Shown here piece after piece: positions 9,412 through 19,068 of a stretch of 64,000 nucleotides of DNA. Positions within the stretch are counted from its first letter, which is position 1. Each line of letters begins with the position of its first letter. The stretch lies in assembly GCF_050920705.1 (NCBI RefSeq), contig NZ_CP154799.1, positions 3,009,548 through 3,073,547 on the forward strand, read 5' to 3'. Below the pieces are notes generated by a model. The model was not told the DNA's origin. It did no database searches and saw only the letters and a list, made by a program, of their open reading frames with translations. The position numbers and the translations under genes were made by a program. This stretch comes from Regnicoccus_A sp014224355. Its GTDB lineage: Bacteria; Cyanobacteriota; Cyanobacteriia; PCC-6307; Cyanobiaceae.

Positions 9412-10109
9412 TTCACGACGCCCTCCAGCAGCGCCCGGAAGCGGGGCTGCAGATGCTCGAGGATGGCCTCGGCCACGGCCCTGTCGGTGAGATCCAGCAC
9501 CACGTCGCGATCCTCCAGCCGCACACGCATCCCCGCCTCGCCGTCCCGCGCCACACCGAAACTGATCCCATCCCGCAGCATGGAGCGGGAAATCAGCTGT
9601 ACGAAGTGGGTGAGCACCCCCTTCTCCAGCTCCTCGGGGTTCTGACTGAGTTCGGCCAGGCCGGCCACATGGAGCGGCAGCAGCACCTCCATCTGCTCGG
9701 AGCGGTCCGCCTCCGGCCGCACCCGGCCCACCACCTCCAGGATCATCTTTTCGAGAATCTCCTGCTTCTGCTGCTCCTCCCCCACCAGCTGCCTCACCTC
9801 ACCACGGAAGCGCTCCATCAGGCGGGTCTTCATGGCCAGCACCGCATCCCGCAGAGCCAGCTCCAGGGCGTGACGGCCGGAGGTCTGCAGATTCTCGGCC
9901 TCCTGGCGGGCCTCCGCCAGGATCTGGTCAGCCTGCTGCCTAGCCTGGTCCACGGTGCGCTGGGCTTCCTGCCGCGCCTCCGCCACCATCTGATCGGCCT
10001 GGCTGCGGCCCGCCTCCACCCCCTGATCGCGCAGCCGGGCGATCAGCTGCTCCACTCCGGCGGCCACCTGAGCGGGGGTCTCCTGGCGACTGGATCCTGA
10101 TCTGGGCAT
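9408..10109 (-). CDS. ntpE: V-type ATPase subunit E (peripheral stalk)
   Basis: Peripheral-stalk subunit linking the V1 head to the membrane sector. 233 residues: a long alanine/glutamine/arginine-rich coiled coil at about residues 20-125 (repeats such as AEARQEAQRTVDQARQQAD) followed by a globular C-terminal domain with RVRLEDRDVVLDLTDRAVAEAIL, which is where E subunits contact the catalytic head. Translation starts at ATG 10109, 50 bases after the K gene, the largest gap in the operon. Its stop overlaps the next gene by four bases (ATGA type). Assignment rests on architecture, size and operon position. Confidence 0.85.
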   Translation of the reverse strand: MPRSGSSRQETPAQVAAGVEQLIARLRDQGVEAGRSQADQMVAEARQEAQRTVDQARQQADQILAEARQEAENLQTSGRHALELALRDAVLAMKTRLMERFRGEVRQLVGEEQQKQEILEKMILEVVGRVRPEADRSEQMEVLLPLHVAGLAELSQNPEELEKGVLTHFVQLISRSMLRDGISFGVARDGEAGMRVRLEDRDVVLDLTDRAVAEAILEHLQPRFRALLEGVVK

Positions 10110-10159
10110 GGGATGACTCCTGCAGCGGTGTGGCTGGGGGACGAGATGAACGAACGGCC

Positions 10160-10615
10160 CTAGGTGGCCGGGATGCCGCCGGCGGCCACCAGGGCGAACA
10201 CGAAGGCGAACACCGCGAAGCCCTCCACGATCGCCGCCGGGGCAAGCGCGAGGCCGAAGATCTCAGGCTTCGACTTCGAGCCCGCGATCGCCGAGGCACA
10301 GCACAGACCCTGATAGATCGCGGCCACCAGGAACGCGACCCCGGCCAGCACGCCGATGCCGAAGAGGCCTCCGGCATTCCCAGGACTGACCGGGCGGTTG
10401 AGAATGAACATCACCACGATGCCGTAGATCGACATCGAGGAAGGCAGGGCCGACAGACCGACGAAGCGCCCATAGCCACTGTTCACTTCCATCATCGCGC
10501 CGATGGCGGCCTGGCCGGCGATGGTGCAGCCGATGGCCGCTCCCATGGCGCCGAGGGCAACCGGTGCGTAGATACCGATCCAGCCAAGCACCAGGAGAGA
10601 AAATTGGTCGTTCAA
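10160..10615 (-). CDS. ntpK: V-type ATPase membrane rotor subunit K
   Basis: Proteolipid of the membrane rotor ring. 151 residues forming two helical hairpins (four membrane segments), the duplicated 16-kDa form. The ion-carrying glutamate is in the last helix (PAAIVEGFAVFAF), and a glutamine in AAIYQGLCCA matches the family's second ligand. In the first hairpin the segment reads LPSSMSIYG. In the Na+-pumping Enterococcus NtpK the matching segment is LPGTQGLYG, so the Thr and Gln sodium ligands appear as Ser and Met here. That would favour proton transport (inference). The start overlaps the I-gene stop by four bases. Confidence 0.92.
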   Translation of the reverse strand: MNDQFSLLVLGWIGIYAPVALGAMGAAIGCTIAGQAAIGAMMEVNSGYGRFVGLSALPSSMSIYGIVVMFILNRPVSPGNAGGLFGIGVLAGVAFLVAAIYQGLCCASAIAGSKSKPEIFGLALAPAAIVEGFAVFAFVFALVAAGGIPAT

Positions 10616-12420
10616 GAAACAGGCTCCTTTTTAACGAAGGGTTGAAAGGGATACCCCTCCTCGGAAAGGCTCCAATTGAAGAATTCGATGAAGTTCAGGC
10701 GCAGGCCATGCACAAATCCACTGATGATTGCCAGCAACAGGTTGATACCGTGACCAAGCAGCAGAATCAGAATGGCAATCGGTAGACCCAATGGTACGTC
10801 TGAGTGATAGATCTGCGCAGCAAGTTGATTGAACGTAACCGCCAGAGATGCGCTGGCCAAGCCCAAGGCAAAGAGCCTCAGGTAGCTCATCACATCGCCG
10901 AACAGCTTGGAGATGTTGGTCAGTGATCCCAGACCATCAACAAGACGCAGGATCAGATCAGCCGGATGGGCGATCGGCCGCTCGCTGCTCAGCAGAAGAA
11001 TGGTGAGCAACCCACCGGCCCCCAGCCCCACACCCACATTCCCCGCCCAGGCCGTGCCCGCTCCGAGATAGACCACGAGCCCGGCAAGGATCACCGCCAT
11101 CCAGCCGATCGGTTTCGCCCTGGCCGCCACGCCAGGGCCGCGGATGGCCACGATGCCGTTGGCGAGCAGCAGGTGAAGGCAGCCCACCACGAGCGAGACC
11201 TTCATCATTGCGTCGTAGTCATTCAGGTTCAGGAGATTCAGCCGCGCCAGAGGCGATGCCGCCGGGGGCTCAATGCCGAAATAGCTTCCCGCCAGCACGC
11301 CATAGAGCAGCGCAAAGCTGAGCCCCACAACCGCCACGATGCGGAAGTGTCGCCCTCCCGGGCTGCGCCCCATCCCCTTCCAAAGCAGGCCCACCAGCAC
11401 AGCCAGCACAAGGGCGTAGCCGGCATCGGCCAGGATCATGGCGAAGAAGATGGCAAAGGAGAAAAGGACCACGATCGAAGGGTCCCAGTCGCGATAGCCG
11501 GGGGTTTCGTAGAAGGTCACCAGGTCCTGACCTCCGGTCAGGGTGACCGGATTGGACAGGAGCGTGGGTGGTGCATCCTTCGGTTCGGGCTTCTCCGCCA
11601 GGAAGGCCAGACCGTGCTGCTGTGCGAACGCATCGAGACGGGCAAGATCGCGCCTGGGCAACCAGCCCTGGAGCTGCAGCAGGGTGCCGTCGTCTTGAGT
11701 CATGCCACTGGCCTGGGCGCGGGCCTGGGAGTCTTCGGCTCGGGCCAGGTGCCGCGACAGCAGGAAGATCCAGCGGCTCAGGGCTTCATGGTCCGCCTCC
11801 ACCTCCTCGAGGGCTGTGCGGGCTGCATCCAGTTGCCGCCGCACCACGGCGGTGGGCTCGGAGCCGACATGGGAGCGGGGCACGGGCAGGGCCTCCGGAT
11901 CGGGCTCCGAAGAGGCGATCAGGGCAAAGTAGAGGTGGCGGGGGCTTGCGTAGAGAAGCTGAAACGGCACCTCCAGGCTGGCCAGGGCCTCGCGGAACGG
12001 CTTGGCCTTCGGATGGGGCACCCGATAGAACCAGAGGCGTTGTCCGCCCAGCTGATCGAGGTCGGGCAGGGCCACATCACCCCAGGGCTCGAGCTCCCGC
12101 AGCCGGGCCTCCAGGGCCAGGAGCCGATCCTCGGCCTCCCGCTGGCGCTGTCGTGTGGCCAGGGCCTCGGCAATGAGGCGATCGAAATCGAAGTCGGCAT
12201 CCACGCGGGTCTGATGGCGCCGCCGCCGCACGTCACTCAGGTAACGCAGCGCCTGCCGCGCCTCCTCGATCGGCCGGGCCGTGACGAAGGTGCCCTCTTC
12301 CGGAGGCGCCGCCAGGGGGATCAGGTGCACGCAGCCCAGCCGCTGCAGCCCATCGATCAGGTTGTCCTTGTCGGCAGAGAGGCCGACAACGGTGACGCGC
12401 GCCAAGGGGACAATGCTCAT
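10612..12420 (-). CDS. ntpI: V-type ATPase subunit I (a-type stator)
   Basis: Stator subunit that carries the ion half-channels and couples rotor movement to ion flow. 602 residues: a hydrophilic N-terminal arm with coiled coils (about residues 1-320, for example AEALATRQRQREAEDRLLAL) and a C-terminal block of about seven or eight membrane helices. The conserved arginine of the a/I family is present in MSYLRLFALGLA (about residue 515), which opposes the rotor glutamate. It begins with ATG 12420 overlapping the D-subunit stop (ATGA) and is followed directly by K, so the I and K proteins are probably translationally coupled. Confidence 0.93.
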   Translation of the reverse strand: MSIVPLARVTVVGLSADKDNLIDGLQRLGCVHLIPLAAPPEEGTFVTARPIEEARQALRYLSDVRRRRHQTRVDADFDFDRLIAEALATRQRQREAEDRLLALEARLRELEPWGDVALPDLDQLGGQRLWFYRVPHPKAKPFREALASLEVPFQLLYASPRHLYFALIASSEPDPEALPVPRSHVGSEPTAVVRRQLDAARTALEEVEADHEALSRWIFLLSRHLARAEDSQARAQASGMTQDDGTLLQLQGWLPRRDLARLDAFAQQHGLAFLAEKPEPKDAPPTLLSNPVTLTGGQDLVTFYETPGYRDWDPSIVVLFSFAIFFAMILADAGYALVLAVLVGLLWKGMGRSPGGRHFRIVAVVGLSFALLYGVLAGSYFGIEPPAASPLARLNLLNLNDYDAMMKVSLVVGCLHLLLANGIVAIRGPGVAARAKPIGWMAVILAGLVVYLGAGTAWAGNVGVGLGAGGLLTILLLSSERPIAHPADLILRLVDGLGSLTNISKLFGDVMSYLRLFALGLASASLAVTFNQLAAQIYHSDVPLGLPIAILILLLGHGINLLLAIISGFVHGLRLNFIEFFNWSLSEEGYPFQPFVKKEPVS

Positions 12421-13022
12421 CGGCTCAGCACCTTCTCCTTCTTGCGCTTGGCGATCTTGGAGTTCACCACTCCGGCCCGCTCGGCGTCGGCGAGGTAGAT
12501 CGTGATCGTTTTGATCGTGCCGCGGGTGCGGGGGATCAGCACCTTGTCGAACAGGTTGAACCGCTGGGTCACCGTGCGCTCAGCCTCCCGCAGCCGCTCG
12601 AGCCGCTGCTCAGCCACCTGAAGTTCGATCCTGGTGCGCAGAGCGTCCTTGAGACACTCCACCACCCGGTCGACCCAGAAGGGCAGGGAGAGCAGGCCGT
12701 AATCCGCCACCGCCACGCTCACCCGGTCCACCCTGGGCAGGCGGGTACCCATCAGGTTCTCCTCCCCCACCTGCACGTCGGTGAGGCAGACGAGGCCATC
12801 GAGCAGGATCTCCGGGTGGGCGAGCATCGGGCAGACCCTGCCCACCTCGTCCTCCAGGGAGCGGAGCCGCTCCACAAGGGCCTTCACCGACTGGCTGGCC
12901 TGATCACGCTCGGCACTGAGCTGCCGCCGCTTGAGATCGAGGGAGGGAAGAACATCGTGGTAGGTCTTCAACAGGCCCTTCTGGCGCGTCAGCGAGGCCT
13001 TGGTCAGGGAAAGCCTGCTCAT
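12417..13022 (-). CDS. ntpD: V-type ATPase subunit D (central shaft)
   Basis: Central rotor-shaft subunit turning inside the A3B3 head. 201 residues, mostly two long helices forming a coiled coil: the N-terminal SLTKASLTRQKGLLKTYHDVL segment and the C-terminal LREAERTVTQRFNLFDKVLIP segment are the family hallmarks. I chose ATG 13022 because it overlaps the B-subunit stop codon (ATGA), the same coupling used elsewhere in the operon, and because upstream translation is unrelated to the family. It ends with a basic tail (AKRKKEKVLSR). Confidence 0.92.
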   Translation of the reverse strand: MSRLSLTKASLTRQKGLLKTYHDVLPSLDLKRRQLSAERDQASQSVKALVERLRSLEDEVGRVCPMLAHPEILLDGLVCLTDVQVGEENLMGTRLPRVDRVSVAVADYGLLSLPFWVDRVVECLKDALRTRIELQVAEQRLERLREAERTVTQRFNLFDKVLIPRTRGTIKTITIYLADAERAGVVNSKIAKRKKEKVLSR

Positions 13023-14368
13023 GGCTTCTGCGCCTGCCTGGGGAAATACTTGTCGATGAGGGGCTGCTTCATCAGCAGCTCCTCGGGCTCGAAGCATTCC
13101 GCCATCGTCTGCCAGGCCAGATCGAGAGCAGCTTCAAGGGGAAGATCCACATTGATGTCCATGAAGCGCGTACGGAACAGCTCACCGAACTTGATCAGTT
13201 TGGTATCGAACTCGGAGAGCTCAAAGGCCATGGCCTGCTTCTGCTGGGCATCCCTGGCACCGGAATAGAGGCGAATGGTGGTGTTCATCACCTGATTGTG
13301 ATCTTCCCGCGTCACCTTGCCGATCACGTTCTGCTTGAGACGTGACAACGATCCGAAGGGATCAATCATTCCATCATGAAGGTAGAACTGGCCCTCCGTG
13401 ATGTAGCCGGTGTTGTCGGGAACCGGATGGGTGACATCGTCGCCGGGCATGGTGGTGACCGTAAGCACGGTGACCGATCCACCCTGGGCGTAATCGGCGG
13501 CTTTCTCGTAGCGACGGGCCAGCTGGGAATAGAGGTTGCCGGGGTAGCCGCGGTTGGCCGGCACCTGATCCATGGCGATGCTGATCTCCTTGAGGGAATC
13601 GGCGTACGCGGTCATGTCCGTGAGCAGCACAAGCACCCGCTTGCCCTCCTCCACCGCGAAACGTTCCGCCACCGCCAGGGCCATGTCAGGAATCAACGTG
13701 CGCTCCACAACGGGATCGGAAGCGAGATTCACGAACATCACCGTACGTGGGAAGACGCCAGCCTCCTCGAAGGTCTTGCGGAAGGAATAGTAATCATCGA
13801 AAATCAGCCCAAGCCCGCCGAACACAACCACGTCGGCATCGGCCTGAATACCGATCCGGGCAAGGAAGTTGTTAAAGGGTTCACCGGAAACAGAGAAGAT
13901 AGGAATCTTCTGACTTTCCACCAGGCAGTTATAGATATCGATCATCGGCACATTGGTGCGGATCATCTTTGAGGCCAGGATGCGACGCATCGGATTGACC
14001 GAAGGGCCGCCGATCGCAACGCAGGCATCCTCCGAAAGGCTTGGGCCGCCATCGATCGGCTCGCCCGTGCCACGGAACACCCGGCCCAGAATGTTGCCTG
14101 AATAGGTGACGGTCATCGGGTGTCCGAGGAAGCGCACCTGGGAGTCGGTGGAGACACCCTTGGTGCCCTGGAACACCTGCAGGGCCACAACCGTCTCCCG
14201 CAGCTCGATCACCTGGGCCAGAGACAACCTGCCATCCGCACCCTGCACCACCGCCAGGTCGTTGAAGCGAGGGGCTGTCTCGCCATCGTGACCACCTGGC
14301 GGTACCTCGACCCGGATGATGTCACCGACGATCTCAAGGATCTTGGAGTAGCTGATCAGTATGCTCAT
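13019..14368 (-). CDS. ntpB: V-type ATPase regulatory subunit B
   Basis: Non-catalytic nucleotide-binding subunit of the V1 hexamer. 449 residues, full family length and intact. It lacks a canonical P-loop, as B subunits do, with SVSGEPFNNFLARIG in that place. Conserved segments include GSVTVLTVTTMPGDDVTHPVPDNTGYITEGQ (about residues 296-326) and the C-terminal RFMDINVDLPLEAALDLAWQ region. First gene of the operon: a TATAAT box lies 71 bases upstream of ATG 14368. The gene order here (B first, A last) is unusual, since A and B are normally adjacent in bacterial V-ATPase operons. Confidence 0.94.
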   Translation of the reverse strand: MSILISYSKILEIVGDIIRVEVPPGGHDGETAPRFNDLAVVQGADGRLSLAQVIELRETVVALQVFQGTKGVSTDSQVRFLGHPMTVTYSGNILGRVFRGTGEPIDGGPSLSEDACVAIGGPSVNPMRRILASKMIRTNVPMIDIYNCLVESQKIPIFSVSGEPFNNFLARIGIQADADVVVFGGLGLIFDDYYSFRKTFEEAGVFPRTVMFVNLASDPVVERTLIPDMALAVAERFAVEEGKRVLVLLTDMTAYADSLKEISIAMDQVPANRGYPGNLYSQLARRYEKAADYAQGGSVTVLTVTTMPGDDVTHPVPDNTGYITEGQFYLHDGMIDPFGSLSRLKQNVIGKVTREDHNQVMNTTIRLYSGARDAQQKQAMAFELSEFDTKLIKFGELFRTRFMDINVDLPLEAALDLAWQTMAECFEPEELLMKQPLIDKYFPRQAQKP

Positions 14369-14438
14369 CTCAGAGCGGACGCCAGAGCAAGCGAATGAAG
14401 CTCAATCATTTATCTCCGAAACTCACGCACGCTAGAAA

Positions 14439-14444
14439 ATTATA
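14439..14444 (-). promoter_or_regulatory. -10 box of the V-type ATPase operon
   Basis: On the minus strand a perfect TATAAT sits 71 bases upstream of the first gene of the operon, in a locally AT-rich leader. No good -35 hexamer lies 16-18 bases further upstream (GACCGT/ACCGTT), so the promoter may need an activator or be weak. The leader RNA would be about 60 bases. Confidence 0.45.
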
Positions 14445-14884
14445 GACCTAAAGAGATCAAGAACGGTCGGATTTAGAGCATCTTAACGAGTTGAGACAAT
14501 CTGCGGGCGGAAGGCGAAGAGGCCGAAAGCCACACGAAGCTCAGGGCCAGTGGATGCGGTAGAGCAGAACCTGATGATCATGAGATACGCGCTGAAAAGC
14601 CATCATCAGGCCCTCAGCCCTGCGAAGGTCCATCCAACCCCTGGGGATGTGGCTGAGACTACGGAGCGGGAGCCCATCGCAAACGCCCCAGCCTTGTTCT
14701 CCGCCGGTCTGCGGGTAGCGCTCAGTCAACAGGCGGGCGCAGGAACGTGAGCAGCAGTGTCTGTTGACGTCCCGTCGTGCCAGCCAGGGGTAGGACGGGC
14801 CTGAATGGCTCGGAAAGCGCTCCAGGCCGAGCATGGTGAATCAAGAATCGCGGTCTCTGCAGTTCGCAGTGTCTGCAGTTCACG
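14445..14884. other. spacer without a convincing gene
   Basis: Divergent spacer between the V-type ATPase operon and the CDF pseudogene. A 97-codon minus-strand frame at 14541-14834 is rich in Arg, Cys and His and shows no family features. The start of the efflux pseudogene lies near 14885, and the bases just before it (TCTGCAGTTC repeated as TCTGCAGTTCAC around 14858-14884) look like a short tandem duplication. Confidence 0.4.
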
Positions 14885-15683
<799 letters not shown>

Positions 15684-15816
15684 GAGGTGGTACTGAGGGG
15701 TCTCCACGGCAGTTCTGGCCAGTGGGTTGACCCACGGCAGACGATGAGAATCCCAGAATCCTTCAGAATCACCAGCCCAGCAGAAGAAGACACAGAAGGC
15801 TGCCAGTAGCGATCGA

Positions 15817-16587
15817 GCTGTCTGCGTGTTCGTCAACGATGCCGTGGACAGGGAATGCCTGAAGCAGCTCTCCGCCCATGGCACTGAATTGCTTGCCCTG
15901 CGCTGCACAGGTTTCAGCAATGTGGATCTCTCTGCAGCCCGTGGTCTTGGGATCACGGTCACCCGTGTTCCCATCTGCCCTTCATGCACAATAGCGGAAC
16001 ATGCTGTGGCCTTGCTGCTTGCGCTGAACCGCAGAATCCACCGCGCTTTCAACCGCGTGAGAGAGCTGAATTTCTCACTTCAGGGGCTGGTCGGATTTGA
16101 TCTGAACAAAAAGATTGTAGGAATTGTAGGAACCGGCAAGATCGGGCGAATCGTTGCTCGCATTTGACGTGGCTTCGGCATGGGCAGCTCAAGAAGGGGT
16201 CACCTACGTGGACCGCTCACCCTGGCAAGCCTCAGCGATGTAATTTCTCTCCACATTCCGCTGACTCCGGAAACGCACCACATGATTCATTCGTCGCGAA
16301 CAATCGAGTGCATGAAACCTGGTGTGATCCTGGTGAATGTGAGTCGAGGGGCACTCATCGATACAGCGGCCTTGATCGAAGCTCTGAAATCCGGTCATCT
16401 TGGTGGCGTTGCACCTGACATCTACGAAGAGGAGGAAAGGGTGTTCTTCGAGTATCTTTCCGGAACCGTGCTGCAGGATGATCTTCTGGCCCGAATGCTG
16501 ACCTTTCCGAATGTGCTGATCACGGCCCATCAGGCCTTTCTCACCCACGAAGCTCTGATGGACATCGCTCGCGCACCACTGGGGTAA
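15817..16587 (+). pseudogene. D-lactate dehydrogenase-like 2-hydroxyacid dehydrogenase, decayed
   Basis: NAD-dependent D-2-hydroxyacid dehydrogenase that would reduce pyruvate to D-lactate. Recognisable pieces: AVCVFVNDAVDRE and LLALRCTGFSNVDL, the NAD-binding VGIVGTGKIGRIVARI, then after TGA at 16165-16167 the substrate-domain pieces SDVISLHIPLTPETHH, NVSRGALIDT (catalytic Arg) and DIYEEEE (catalytic Glu), ending with ITAHQAF (catalytic His). The first 60-70 residues are missing, a stop interrupts the nucleotide fold, and the bridge between the two folds is shortened with mixed frames. With three independent lesions this is a true pseudogene. It lies just upstream of glgX. Confidence 0.85.
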
Positions 16588-16661
16588 ATCTTCGGGCTCT
16601 TCACGAAGGACAACCCTTCGTGGAAGGCTCTGTGCTCACGTGATTCGTGCAGACTGATGCC

Positions 16662-18686
16662 ATGGATGAATCCACCCAAGGTCGCAGCCACCCGATCGGC
16701 GCCACGTTGGAGCAGGGGGGTGCCAATTTCTGCCTGTTTTCGAGAACGGCAACGGCTGTGGACCTTCTGCTGTTCGACGGGATGAACGACACGCGGCCGT
16801 CCCGGGTCGTCAGGCTCGATCCCCTGACCAATCGCACTTACCACTATTGGCATGGCTTCGTGCCCGGTGTGGAGGCGGGTCAGGTGTATGGCTACCGGGT
16901 CCATGGTCCCTGGGACCCTTCGCGCGGCTTGTACTTTGATCCCTCCAGGGTGTTACTCGATCCCTATGGAAGGGCTGTGGCGATTCCGGAGGGATCCGGA
17001 GCCATGAAAAGTGTCGTCGTCGACCCAGGAGCCTACGACTGGCAGGGTGATGAGGCTCTGCGCCATCCCTGTGCCCGCACGATCATCTATGAAATGCATG
17101 TGCGGGGATTCACCGCCCATCCAAGTTCCGGAATTCCCCAGGAGCGGCGGGGGACCTATGCTGGCCTGATCGAGAAGATTCCCTATCTGCAGGATCTCGG
17201 CATCACAGCCGTGGAGTTGTTGCCGGTTTTTGCCTTCGATCGTCAGGCCGCCCCCTCAGGCCATGGGAACTACTGGGGCTACCAGCCCCTGGGATTCTTC
17301 GCGCCCCATCCGGGCTACAGCTGCGGGGAAGCCCCCCTGGCCACTGTCGATGAATTCCGGGACATGGTGAAAGCCCTGCATCGTGCAGGGATTGAGGTGG
17401 TCCTCGATGTGGTGTTCAACCACACGGCAGAGGGAGGTGTGGATGGGCCCACCTTCTGCTTCCGGGGCATCGACAATCCAAATTACTATCTTCTCAAGGA
17501 AGAGGGCAGTCAATACGCCGATTATTCAGGCTGTGGAAATACCTTGAATGCCAACCACCCTGTTGTGCGACGGATGATAGTTGACAGTCTCCGGTACTGG
17601 GTTGCGGAGATGCATGTGGACGGCTTTCGTTTTGATCTGGCCTCCATCCTCGCCCGCGATTCAGCAGGCCATGTACTTCCCAATCCCCCCGTTCTCTGGG
17701 ACATCGAATCGGATCCGCTGCTGGCGGGAACCAAACTGATCGCTGAAGCCTGGGATGCCGCAGGGCTCTATCAGGTGGGCAGTTTCGTCGGCGACAGCTG
17801 GCGCGAGTGGAACGGACGCTTTCGCGACGATGCCCGTGACTTCTTTCGCAGTGCACCAGGGTCCCTGGGCAGGTTCGCTGATCGCCTGATCGGCAGTCCT
17901 CAGATCTATGGACACAAGGAACGGGAAGCGGAGCAGAGCATCAATTTCGTGACCTGTCACGATGGATTCACCCTCAACGATCTGGTTTCCTACAACCACA
18001 AGCATAATGAGGCCAATGGGGAACAGAATCGCGACGGCTGCGACGACAACCGTAGCTGGAACTGTGGCGTGGAAGGACCTAGCGATGATCCAGCCGTGGA
18101 GAGCCTGCGCAGCCGGCAGATCCGGAACTTCTTCGCTGTCACCCTGCTTTCTCTGGGTATCCCAATGCTGCTGATGGGCGATGAGGTCAGACGCTCCCAG
18201 CATGGCAACAACAACACCTATGGGATGGATAATGCCTCGAACTGGTTCGACTGGACCCTGCTTGAACAGCATGCCGATCTGCATCGTTTTGTGAAACTGA
18301 TGATCAGCCGCCGATTGCTACGAGACCTTCACTCGGAACAGCAACGAACAAGCCTGAATATTCTGATCCGTGATGCCACCAAGGCCTGGCATGGCAATCG
18401 TCTCAACAACCCCGACTGGGGAGAGAACTCACACAGCATTGGTCTCACAATTCAGCTCAAGCGTGAAAACACCTGGCTTCACCTGATCCTGAATAGCTAT
18501 TGGAAGCCTCTTGACTTCGAGCTTCCCTTGATCGGCGCAAATACTGTCACACCTTGGCGGCGCTGGTTGGACACATCGCTCGCTTCTCCAAACGATATTG
18601 TGCCTTGGGAGATGGCCCCGTCACACAGAGGGAACACATACGCGGCCGCAGAACGATCAGTTGTAGTTCTTTATACGACTGGATGA
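16662..18686 (+). CDS. glgX: glycogen debranching enzyme GlgX
   Basis: Isoamylase-type GH13 enzyme that removes the short alpha-1,6 branches left by glycogen phosphorylase, in the cytosol. 674 residues. An N-terminal CBM48-like domain (IGATLEQGGANFCLFS to about residue 130) precedes the catalytic barrel. Catalytic residues visible: nucleophile Asp in DGFRFDLASIL (about residue 322), acid/base Glu in LIAEAWDAAG (about 358), and the third Asp in VTCHDGFTLNDLV (about 430). GlgX-typical NRDGCDDNRSWNCG is present. I prefer ATG 16662 (MDESTQ) over GTG 16647. The 3' end overlaps the acetate kinase remnant on the other strand. It is intact although its neighbours are decayed. Confidence 0.94.
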   Translation: MDESTQGRSHPIGATLEQGGANFCLFSRTATAVDLLLFDGMNDTRPSRVVRLDPLTNRTYHYWHGFVPGVEAGQVYGYRVHGPWDPSRGLYFDPSRVLLDPYGRAVAIPEGSGAMKSVVVDPGAYDWQGDEALRHPCARTIIYEMHVRGFTAHPSSGIPQERRGTYAGLIEKIPYLQDLGITAVELLPVFAFDRQAAPSGHGNYWGYQPLGFFAPHPGYSCGEAPLATVDEFRDMVKALHRAGIEVVLDVVFNHTAEGGVDGPTFCFRGIDNPNYYLLKEEGSQYADYSGCGNTLNANHPVVRRMIVDSLRYWVAEMHVDGFRFDLASILARDSAGHVLPNPPVLWDIESDPLLAGTKLIAEAWDAAGLYQVGSFVGDSWREWNGRFRDDARDFFRSAPGSLGRFADRLIGSPQIYGHKEREAEQSINFVTCHDGFTLNDLVSYNHKHNEANGEQNRDGCDDNRSWNCGVEGPSDDPAVESLRSRQIRNFFAVTLLSLGIPMLLMGDEVRRSQHGNNNTYGMDNASNWFDWTLLEQHADLHRFVKLMISRRLLRDLHSEQQRTSLNILIRDATKAWHGNRLNNPDWGENSHSIGLTIQLKRENTWLHLILNSYWKPLDFELPLIGANTVTPWRRWLDTSLASPNDIVPWEMAPSHRGNTYAAAERSVVVLYTTG

Positions 18687-19066
18687 GGCATGCAACTGCC
18701 TCCTCCAGTTCGGCCAGCAGGGCATCGTCGTGTTCACCGATGCCTCCGGTGAGGGCGATCACATCCTCACCTCCGAGGCTAGCCGCCATGAACCACGCGG
18801 TGGGCCACCAGAAGCAGATCGACCTGCAGACTCTCCAGCGCTGCGGGCAGCCACCCTTCAATCACCTGCTCCAAAGCGCCGACCCCACGACTGTCCTCAC
18901 CGATTGCCGCTGCGGCACCGTCGCCGTCCTGGTCGCCGGGGTGCCAGGGGCGCTGATCACGCCTGAGGCAGGCTCCATCAGGAGTGAACACGGCAGCCTT
19001 GAGGCTGGAGCTGCCCGCATTGAGAACCAGGACCGCTACATCTCCCGCAGGAATCTGGCCAGCCAT
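18547..19066 (-). pseudogene. ackA: acetate kinase, internally deleted
   Basis: Would convert acetyl phosphate (made by the adjacent phosphoketolase) and ADP to acetate and ATP. The N-terminus is clear: VLVLNAGSSSLKAAVF, through LLLVAHRVVHGG (normally around residue 90). Directly after HGG the sequence jumps, out of frame, to ALTGGIGEHDDALLAELEEA, which belongs near the C-terminus of a roughly 400-residue protein. About two thirds of the gene is therefore missing and the remains cannot be functional. It starts three bases after the xfp stop (ATG 19066), confirming the original xfp-ackA operon. The far 3' end runs into glgX on the opposite strand. Confidence 0.88.
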
Positions 19067-19068
19067 GC

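Noticed and set aside
6853..14368. Reading the rotary ATPase cluster as a second F-type (N-ATPase) operon
   Set aside because: Subunits I, K, D, E and the A/B pair are V-type; no F-type a, b, delta or epsilon genes are present.
14541..14834. 97-codon minus-strand frame upstream of the efflux pseudogene
   Set aside because: Cys/Arg/His-rich and featureless; overlaps the leader of the pseudogene.
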